Positions 1-5,605 of a stretch of DNA of 5,605 nt are shown here, piece by piece. Position numbers and translations under genes: made by a program. Under the pieces are notes generated by a model. The model was not told the DNA's origin and ran no database searches. It worked only from the letters and a program-made list of their open reading frames with translations. Source of the stretch: Planctomycetales bacterium (GTDB lineage: Bacteria; Planctomycetota; Planctomycetia; Isosphaerales; Isosphaeraceae); contig DAHZZC010000380.1 of NCBI GenBank assembly GCA_027435495.1, positions 1 through 5,605 of the forward strand. The letters run 5' to 3'. Numbering within the stretch: position 1 is the stretch's first letter; each line of letters opens with the position of its first letter.

Positions 1-944
1 TGGCGGATGCCGGGCGCGAGCGGGTCCGGGATCGGAGCGTCGGGGAGCGGGACACTGGCCAGGTCGGAGCCGAGGGAAAGCGTCCGGGCGTGCGGATTCT
101 CTGTTTGTTCCATCCGATAGAGATGTCGATGGCAATCGCCGCACCGTCGCGAGCCGACATACGGCGAGGGCTCGACCCGGGAGGCGCCTGGATCCGGGCC
201 GCCGGCACGTTCGAGCATGGTGTCGGCCAGTTCGTCGCGACCAAGCTGGAGGGCCGCCCGGCTGAGGAGCCAGGCCGCCTCGCGATCGGGATCGAGTCCC
301 TCGGCGAAGGGGCCGAGCAGGTCGGCCGCCTCGCTCGGCCGGCCCATCCGCATCAGCAGTTGAGCGATGAGCTTGATGGCCCCCGAGGGACCGCTCGCCT
401 CGCGAAGCGGGGCGCGATCGAGAATCGAGAAGCGATCGAGGAAGGCACGCTCCCTTGCCGGGGTTGGGGCGAATCGCGCCAGGCCCATCACCAGCAGGCC
501 AAGGCCAGGACCATCCGGGATCGAGCCGAGATGTTCGACCCCCTCCACCACCTGGCGCCGGGACGCGTGATCGGTGCCCGACGAGAGCGCCAGCGATCGC
601 CCGAGCTCGTCGAGCGCCCGATCGGCGAGGGGATTTTTGGGATCGACCCGATGGGCGGCCTCCATCGCGGCCCAGCCGAGGACCGTCCGGTCGCGGTCGA
701 GCAAGACTCTCCCCAGCGCCACCAGCTCGGCCACGGTCGGACCGGAGGAGCCGGGCCGATCGTATCGAGCAAACGCCTCGTCCAGGCGCCCGGACCGGAT
801 CGCCTTGAGCGCGGTCTCATCGGCCTGAGCTTTTGAATCTGGGACGCTCTGGCGATCGACTCGCGTCCCAGATCCCGAGCACCCGATCGCCAGGACCAGG
901 AAAAGGACAGTGGGAAGAGCTTGCCTCAGCCAGCGAGACCCCAT
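1..944 (-). CDS. Predicted lipoprotein with TPR-like helices and a c-type heme (CxxCH) module, C-terminus cut by window edge
   Basis: The frame is open from ATG at 944 to the left edge, giving 314 visible codons with no stop. Residues 1-21 form a lipoprotein signal peptide: basic start (MGSRWLRQ), hydrophobic core (PTVLFLVLAIG), lipobox LAIGC with Cys22 as the predicted lipidated residue. About residues 42-250 are helical and TPR-like, with repeated patterns such as SGRLDEAFARYD, MGRPSEAADLL and LGRDELADTMLERAG. At 262-288 the protein changes to a cytochrome-type motif: YVGS, then CGDCH (Cys268, Cys271, His272), then ENPHART. This resembles the first heme site of multiheme cytochrome c554-like proteins; more heme sites may lie outside the window. 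It probably acts at the cell envelope in electron transfer or protein binding; the substrate is unknown. The start at 944 is chosen because GGAAG lies 5 bases upstream and the signal peptide begins there; in-frame ATGs at 956 and 1010 would add a charged N-terminus. TPR assignment is by eye. Confidence 0.82.
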   Translation of the reverse strand, partial: MGSRWLRQALPTVLFLVLAIGCSGSGTRVDRQSVPDSKAQADETALKAIRSGRLDEAFARYDRPGSSGPTVAELVALGRVLLDRDRTVLGWAAMEAAHRVDPKNPLADRALDELGRSLALSSGTDHASRRQVVEGVEHLGSIPDGPGLGLLVMGLARFAPTPARERAFLDRFSILDRAPLREASGPSGAIKLIAQLLMRMGRPSEAADLLGPFAEGLDPDREAAWLLSRAALQLGRDELADTMLERAGGPDPGASRVEPSPYVGSRRCGDCHRHLYRMEQTENPHARTLSLGSDLASVPLPDAPIPDPLAPGIR

Positions 945-1066
945 CGTAGCTTCCATCGACTCGATTCGGCGTCGGTCAGAGAAATGAGCGGTACGATTTC
1001 TCCAACCCATCGTACCCGAGTCGATCCGGGAGCGACAACGCGACGAGGGCTTCATCCAGGCGAACT
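945..1066 (-). promoter_or_regulatory. Possible promoter and operator-like inverted repeat ahead of the heme lipoprotein gene
   Basis: On the minus strand TTGTCG (1038-1033) and TACGAT (1014-1009) are separated by 18 bases; each matches the sigma70 -35 and -10 consensus at 4 of 6 positions. The -10-like box lies inside one arm of a perfect 8-bp inverted repeat, GGTACGAT (990-997) and ATCGTACC (1009-1016), with an 11-base spacer. The arms are about 50% GC in a GC-rich neighbourhood. If the promoter is real, transcription would start within the repeat, so the repeat would act as a DNA operator rather than an RNA hairpin. Planctomycete promoters are poorly defined by consensus, so this is tentative. 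Confidence 0.35.
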
Positions 1067-1099
1067 GGCCCGGCGGCGCCTGGGTGGGGCCGCCGGGCC
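1067..1099 (-). terminator. GC-rich hairpin just after the DUF362 gene, possible terminator
   Basis: A perfect 11-bp inverted repeat, GGCCCGGCGGC (1067-1077) and GCCGCCGGGCC (1089-1099), with an 11-base loop begins 10 bases after the DUF362 stop codon. All stem pairs are G-C. There is no T-tract on the downstream side of the minus strand, so it is not a classical intrinsic terminator. It may act as a U-tail-less terminator or as a 3' end stabiliser. Its position between two same-strand genes supports a transcript boundary here. Confidence 0.55.
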
Positions 1100-1109
1100 G
1101 ATCGATCGA

Positions 1110-2360
1110 TCAACCGGCCTGAACGACCCGGTGATCGATCGAGTGGCGACGGCCCTTGTTCGATTTGAGATCGAACCGCCCGAGGCCAAGCGCACCGGCC
1201 AGGGCGATGTGCTGGGGTTGCCGGACGTCGAATCCCTCTTTCTTCAGGGGATCAAGGGCGACCTTGCCGGAGGCGGCGACGGGCGGCAAGCCCTCTTGCT
1301 TTCGCTTGGCGTCAACGATGTCCCACTCGATTCGATCGAGCGCGACCGGGTCGGTCGAGAAGAAGACGGCGTTGTATTCCCAGGTGTACTTGCCGCCCTC
1401 CCACGAGAACGGCCCGCCCTGGTAGACACCTCGAATTCCGTCCATGATCTGAAGGACGAACTTGTCGCGGATGATCGGGTGGCTGACCATCGTCGGGATG
1501 AACTGGTTGCAAACGTTGGTGAACGGTGTCTGGTGCGATCGAGCGACGTTGTTCACCGACCCGTGGCTCATGTTCTTCAGGGCCCCGGTCACGCCGGCCG
1601 AGCCGTGGTCCTTCAGGACCGGGATGGCAACGATCTTGTTGACCGTCCGCGCGACCAGCTTGCCCAGGTGCGACCGATAGAGCCGGTCGTCCTTCGGGTC
1701 GTCGCCGTAGGGGACCAGGTCCATCCAGACATAGGCATCGTGGTCGAAGCCGGCGATCGGATCCTTGGCGAACGCCGGGAAATCGAGTTTGGTCTGATTT
1801 CCGTCGGGATCCAGACCGCCCCAGCGGATATCGGCCGGGAGGATCTTGTGGTATCCGGCCTGCATGAACTCGCCGCGATAACGATCGTAGACGAAGATGT
1901 CGCGGGCCTTCACGCCGCAGGCGATCAGCTTCTCGATCGTCTCCAGAACGATCTCGAACGAGGAGTGGGCGAACGGTTGTCCGTTGGGGACGACCTTGAT
2001 CCCGACCACGTCGCCCGGCTCGAAGAAGTGCCGCCACCCCTCGACGGCGTCGGTCGCGCCGGTGAGCGCCTGGATGCCGCGATCCATGGCCGACTTGATG
2101 GCCTGAACGTCCTTCTTGCCGTCGTGGATCATCCGAGGGTCACGGACCTCGATGACGCGCCCCGGATACAGTCCCGGCACGGCCCACTTGCTCTTCGGGT
2201 GCCCCTCGCTGCCGTGATGCGTCACCCGGCCAATCGGCGAGGGAGCGTCTTCCGCCGCACGCGAGGCGCCGAGGGCCAGGGGAAAAGCCCCGGCCGAGAG
2301 CGCGGAGGCGGCCAGGAATCGTCTTCGATTGGAGCCGCCGCAGGGATATCCGTGATTCAT
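1110..2360 (-). CDS. DUF362 domain protein with twin-arginine (Tat) signal peptide
   Basis: A complete 416-residue protein. Residues 11-16 read NRRRFL, a twin-arginine motif, followed by a hydrophobic stretch (AASALSAGAFPLALG) and a likely signal peptidase site near ASRA-AED (about residue 35), so export of a folded protein is predicted. DUF362 features follow: GDVVGIKVVPNG (116-127), a helix and strand with LIACGVKARDIFVYD (145-159), IPVLKDHGSAGVTGALKN (246-263) and STDPVALDRIEWDIVDAKR (335-353). The biochemical role of DUF362 is not established. Some family members carry ferredoxin domains; this one has only three cysteines (7, 148, 284) and no 4Fe-4S motif. ATG at 2360 is preceded by GGGAAGG with a 10-base spacer, a slightly long but acceptable ribosome binding site. 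The gene is 202 bases downstream of pgk and followed by a strong GC hairpin, so it may be its own transcription unit. Family assignment is firm; function is unknown. Confidence 0.9.
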   Translation of the reverse strand: MNHGYPCGGSNRRRFLAASALSAGAFPLALGASRAAEDAPSPIGRVTHHGSEGHPKSKWAVPGLYPGRVIEVRDPRMIHDGKKDVQAIKSAMDRGIQALTGATDAVEGWRHFFEPGDVVGIKVVPNGQPFAHSSFEIVLETIEKLIACGVKARDIFVYDRYRGEFMQAGYHKILPADIRWGGLDPDGNQTKLDFPAFAKDPIAGFDHDAYVWMDLVPYGDDPKDDRLYRSHLGKLVARTVNKIVAIPVLKDHGSAGVTGALKNMSHGSVNNVARSHQTPFTNVCNQFIPTMVSHPIIRDKFVLQIMDGIRGVYQGGPFSWEGGKYTWEYNAVFFSTDPVALDRIEWDIVDAKRKQEGLPPVAASGKVALDPLKKEGFDVRQPQHIALAGALGLGRFDLKSNKGRRHSIDHRVVQAG

Positions 2361-2388
2361 CTCGGGATCGCCTTCCCAGTCAAGGTGG

Positions 2389-2423
2389 GGATTCCGCCCG
2401 CCAGGGCGAGCCAGGCGGAATCC
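2389..2423 (-). repeat. Perfect 10-bp inverted repeat in the leader of the DUF362 gene
   Basis: GGATTCCGCC (2389-2398) and GGCGGAATCC (2414-2423) are exact reverse complements with a 15-base spacer. The spacer itself starts with a small nested CGCC-AG-GGCG repeat (2399-2408). The structure ends about 29 bases ahead of the DUF362 start codon. It could be an RNA hairpin in the leader, a terminator for transcription from pgk (no T-tract follows), or a protein-binding site. The sequence does not decide between these. Confidence 0.5.
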
Positions 2424-2562
2424 AGGCCAGGTCCTCGCCCCGGGGAACCCAGCCAGGATCCCCGGAGCCGGAACTACCGATCCAAAACGCTGGCCGTCAT
2501 GGATTCGACGGTCGTGTTACTGGAGCATGACAGGGAAAACGGGAGCGGTCAAGGTTTGACAC
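2424..2562 (-). other. Rest of the pgk-DUF362 intergenic region, weak promoter-like elements
   Basis: Reading the minus strand, TTGACC (2552-2547) is followed after 17 bases by CATGCT (2529-2524). The first box matches the -35 consensus at 5 of 6 positions, the second matches the -10 consensus at only 3 of 6. The -35-like box is part of a small perfect repeat, GTCAA-GGT-TTGAC (2548-2560). A weak 5-bp stem, CCGTC/GACGG, lies near 2494-2511, followed on the minus strand by TTTT a few bases later. The stretch is less GC-rich than the flanking genes, which fits a regulatory region. No gene is seen here. Confidence 0.25.
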
Positions 2563-3753
2563 TCAACGATCGGGGATCACCTTGAGGGAGTTGAATGCCT
2601 TGCCTTCGAGGGATTCGAGGAAGGCGCCGCCGCCGGTGGAGACGTGGCTGACCTTCTCGGCCAGGCCGAACTTTTCGACCGCCTCGGCTGACTCGCCGCC
2701 GCCGACGGCGGTAACGGCGGGCGAGGCGGCCATGGCCTCGGCCACCGCACGGGTGCCGGCGGCGAACGCCTCGACCTCGAACATCCCCATCGGACCGTTC
2801 CAGACGACGGTTCCGGCCTGCTTGATGATCGCGGCGTATTCGGCGGCGGTTGTGGGGCCGATGTCCATGCCGAACCAACCGTCGGGGATCTCGGCGCGGC
2901 CGACGACCCTGGTCTGGGCCCTGGCCGCGGGCTTATCCGCGATCAGGTGATCGCTCGGCAGGGCGATCTTCTCGCCGGCCATTTCCAGAACGTGGCGGGC
3001 GAGGTCGAGCTTGTCGGCCTCGACGCGGCTCGATCCGATCGGGACCCCCTGCGCTGCCAGGAACGTGTACGTCATCGCGCCGCCGATCAGGAGGCGGTCG
3101 ACCTTCTTGAGCAGGTTTTCGATGACAAGGATCTTGTCGGAGACCTTGGCGCCTCCCATCACGGCGACGTACGGGTGCTTCGGGAATCGGAGCAGGGTAT
3201 CGAGGATCTCCAGTTCCTTCTCGACCAGGAACCCGATCCCGCGGCGGTCGGCCGGGAACTGCTCGGGGACGGCGACCATCGAGGCCTCGTCGCGGTGGCA
3301 GGTGCCGAAGGCGTCGTTGACGTAGCAGTCGGCCAGTCCGGCGAGTTTGGCGGCGAAGGCCGGATCGCCCTTCTTCTCACCCTTGTTGAACCGGACGTTC
3401 TCCAGGACGACGATCCCGCCGGGCTGGAGCGCGGAGCAGGCGGCCTGGGCCTCCGGTCCAATGGTATCGCCGACCTTCTTGACCGGCTGGCCGATCAACT
3501 CGCCGAGCCGGGCGGCGACCGGGTCCAGCCGGAACGGCGCGTCGGTGGCCGGGTCGCCGCTCGGCCGGCCGAGATGGCTGACCAGGATCAGGCTCCCGCC
3601 TCGGTCGAGGACGGCCTTGAGTGTCGGCAGGGCGCCTCGAATCCGACGGTCGTCGGCCACCTGGCCGTCGGATGTCTGCGGAACGTTGAAGTCCACGCGG
3701 ACCAGCACCTTCTGGCCGGCCACGTCGATGTCGCGAACCGATTGCTTCGACAT
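2563..3753 (-). CDS. pgk: Phosphoglycerate kinase
   Basis: A complete 396-residue protein of normal family length. It transfers phosphate between 1,3-bisphosphoglycerate and ADP in glycolysis, and runs in reverse in gluconeogenesis; cytoplasmic. Substrate-site residues are present in the N-terminal domain: VRVDFNVP (Asp21, Asn23), DDRRIR (Arg37), SHLGRP (His60, Arg63), ENVRF (Arg121) and CHR (Arg154). The C-terminal nucleotide domain has GGAKVSDK (200-207), IGGAMTYTFL (223-232), WNGPMGMFE (318-326, Glu326), GGGE (351-354) and STGGGAFLE (372-380). Position 354 is Glu where most PGKs have Asp (GGGD). ATG at 3753 follows a GGGGGA stretch on the minus strand, a weak ribosome binding site partly inside a CCCCGGGG palindrome. 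The gene lies 106 bases after gap on the same strand, the common gap-pgk order, so co-transcription is likely although the spacer is not short. Confidence 0.98.
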   Translation of the reverse strand: MSKQSVRDIDVAGQKVLVRVDFNVPQTSDGQVADDRRIRGALPTLKAVLDRGGSLILVSHLGRPSGDPATDAPFRLDPVAARLGELIGQPVKKVGDTIGPEAQAACSALQPGGIVVLENVRFNKGEKKGDPAFAAKLAGLADCYVNDAFGTCHRDEASMVAVPEQFPADRRGIGFLVEKELEILDTLLRFPKHPYVAVMGGAKVSDKILVIENLLKKVDRLLIGGAMTYTFLAAQGVPIGSSRVEADKLDLARHVLEMAGEKIALPSDHLIADKPAARAQTRVVGRAEIPDGWFGMDIGPTTAAEYAAIIKQAGTVVWNGPMGMFEVEAFAAGTRAVAEAMAASPAVTAVGGGESAEAVEKFGLAEKVSHVSTGGGAFLESLEGKAFNSLKVIPDR

Positions 3754-3859
3754 GCGAATCCCCCGGGGTGCAGGGTATCGGCGCGCGGCGGTCCGCCCGC
3801 GAGCACGCCGCCCCGATTCGGGACAGAGGTTCGCGGACAGGCCGCCGGGCCGAGACCGA
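3754..3859 (-). other. gap-pgk spacer
   Basis: The 106 bases between the two glycolytic genes are very GC-rich. Short palindromes occur, such as GGCGG-T-CCGCC (3787-3797) and CCCGA-T-TCGGG (3812-3822), but their one-base centres cannot form usable hairpin loops. I see no convincing promoter or terminator, so read-through from gap into pgk is plausible. Confidence 0.4.
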
Positions 3860-4861
<1,002 letters not shown>

Positions 4862-4867
4862 GTCAGA

Positions 4868-4874
4868 CCTCCTC
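4868..4874 (-). promoter_or_regulatory. Strong ribosome binding site that fixes the GTG start of gap
   Basis: GAGGAGG on the minus strand, 6 bases ahead of the GTG at 4861, is the best Shine-Dalgarno match in the window. It supports the GTG start over the in-frame ATG at 5080 and suggests high translation, as expected for a core glycolytic enzyme. Confidence 0.8.
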
Positions 4875-5168
4875 GTACGGGGATTCGGGGATCGCGGTTG
4901 TGCGGTCGGGCGGAAGGCCCCGGCTCGCGGGTAAGATAGCAGATCGACGCCTCGTTTCGTAGCACCCGCCGCCGGGTCATCCGGTCGGGGTCGGGGGCTC
5001 TCGGCACGTGGCGAGGAAGGAGGGCAGGGAATCGGACGCTCGCACGGTCCCGCTCGGCGGCCGAGGGGCTTTCGTCCCACTCCGACTGATTTCAGCGAAT
5101 TCTCTGGGGATTGGCAAGGACCCGCCGCCGGTCGAACGGCCAGCCGACCCCAGGAGCCCCGGCGACGA
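4875..5168 (-). promoter_or_regulatory. Region between glycosyltransferase and gap, with possible extended -10 promoter
   Basis: There is no believable gene in these 294 bases. On the minus strand TGCTATCTT (4941-4933) resembles an extended -10 element (TGn plus TATCTT, 5 of 6 positions). No good -35 box is found 16-18 bases upstream (TACGAA at best). If used, it would give a gap leader of about 65 bases. A short perfect stem, CTCGG-CGG-CCGAG, sits at 5053-5065 without a T-tract on the minus strand; it could belong to the end of the glycosyltransferase transcript, but this is weak. The gap length suggests that gap has its own promoter. Confidence 0.35.
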
Positions 5169-5605
5169 TCAGCCGGCGTCGCCCTTCGGCTCCGGGCAGG
5201 CCAGCATCTCGGCCATCGCGGCGGCGACCTTGTTCCAGTCGGAATCGGCCACGGAGGCGCGACGGCGCTTCGCCTTCTCGAGGTCGTGGTCGGCCATCGC
5301 CTGATCCAGCTTCTCCAGGAACTCGTCGTGCGTCTCGGCCGTGAGAATCAGGTCGCCGTAGGGCTCGAACGCCGGGAGCCTGGCGGCGACCAGCGGAAAC
5401 CCCAGGCAGAGATATTCCTTCAACTTGGTCGGGTTGCAGAGCCGGTTGAATTCGTTGCGCAGGAAGGGAATGATCCCCACGTCAAAGTGGGCAACATAAG
5501 AGGGCATATCCTCGGGCAGAAGCTGGGGAATGTGGACCACGTTCGGCTCGGCCTTGACCCGGGAGAGGTCGAGCTGCTCGGGGCCAATCAAAAGGACGGT
5601 CGCCG
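5169..5605 (-). CDS. GT4-like glycosyltransferase, C-terminal part only (N-terminus outside window)
   Basis: About 144 C-terminal residues are visible, ending at TGA 5171-5169; the frame is open to the right edge, so the true start lies outside. A TTG at 5591 is inside the domain and is not a start. The visible part matches the C-terminal Rossmann domain of GT-B glycosyltransferases: TVLLIGP strand, NVVHIPQLLPEDMPSYVAHF (the usual 'height or interface' strand and helix), DVGIIPF, then NPTKLKEYLCLGFPLVAARLP. That last block carries the conserved Glu (KEYL) that binds the nucleotide-sugar donor in this family. The tail (DHDLEKAKRRR, then ADSDWNKVAAAMAEML) is the usual final helix pair. It probably builds an extracellular or envelope polysaccharide; donor and acceptor cannot be told from this part. 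It is 307 bases from gap and likely unrelated to glycolysis. Confidence 0.85.
   Translation of the reverse strand, partial: ATVLLIGPEQLDLSRVKAEPNVVHIPQLLPEDMPSYVAHFDVGIIPFLRNEFNRLCNPTKLKEYLCLGFPLVAARLPAFEPYGDLILTAETHDEFLEKLDQAMADHDLEKAKRRRASVADSDWNKVAAAMAEMLACPEPKGDAG

Noticed and set aside
90..836. A 248-codon plus-strand open frame near the left edge
   Set aside because: The opposite strand carries a continuous frame with signal peptide, lipobox and CxxCH motif, which explains this stretch better.
1099..1114. Run of overlapping GATC/ATCGAT near the DUF362 stop
   Set aside because: ATCG-rich words are frequent throughout the window and reflect the general preference for GATC/CGAT, so this is not a specific element.
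921..2585. A 554-codon plus-strand open frame opposite the DUF362 gene
   Set aside because: It lies antisense to a gene with clear family motifs, has no recognisable domain, and its content is typical of the complementary frame of GC-rich codons.
3787..3822. Short palindromes in the gap-pgk spacer
   Set aside because: Five-base arms with one-base centres are expected by chance at this GC content and cannot form normal hairpin loops.
4862..5080. N-terminal extension of GAPDH to an in-frame ATG at 5080
   Set aside because: The extension is low-complexity Pro/Arg sequence, and a strong ribosome binding site precedes the GTG at 4861.
5589..5591. TTG as start of the glycosyltransferase
   Set aside because: It falls inside a conserved beta strand (TVLLIGP) and the frame stays open to the window edge, so the gene begins outside.

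Overview
The window reads as chromosomal DNA of a GC-rich bacterium, most likely a planctomycete of the Isosphaeraceae type. This is an inference from gene style: a Tat-exported DUF362 protein, a TPR-like lipoprotein joined to a CxxCH cytochrome module, and the wording of the PGK and GAPDH proteins. It is not proved by any marker gene in the window. All five recognisable genes lie on the minus strand, so reading order runs from the right edge to the left.

Right edge to left: (1) the C-terminal part of a GT4-type glycosyltransferase, cut by the window edge (5605-5169); (2) a 307-base gap with the presumed gap promoter; (3) glyceraldehyde-3-phosphate dehydrogenase, starting at a GTG behind a strong GAGGAGG ribosome binding site (4861-3860); (4) phosphoglycerate kinase, 106 bases further on (3753-2563); (5) a 202-base gap holding a perfect 10-bp inverted repeat; (6) a Tat-signal DUF362 protein (2360-1110), followed directly by a perfect 11-bp GC hairpin; (7) a promoter-like region with a perfect 8-bp inverted repeat; (8) a predicted lipoprotein with TPR-like helices and a c-type heme motif, cut by the left edge (944-1).

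GAPDH and PGK catalyse consecutive steps of glycolysis and gluconeogenesis and are probably expressed together. The DUF362 protein and the heme lipoprotein are both predicted to leave the cytoplasm; a functional link between them is only suggested by adjacency. The gaps (307, 106, 202 and 165 bases) are long for a tight operon, and several hold inverted repeats, which suggests more than one transcription unit.

I found no CRISPR array, mobile element, tRNA or rRNA, and no evidence of a previously undescribed system. The most interesting items are the truncated lipoprotein-cytochrome gene and the three perfect inverted repeats between genes. Very long plus-strand open frames run opposite the real genes; I judge them to be by-products of GC-rich codon use.
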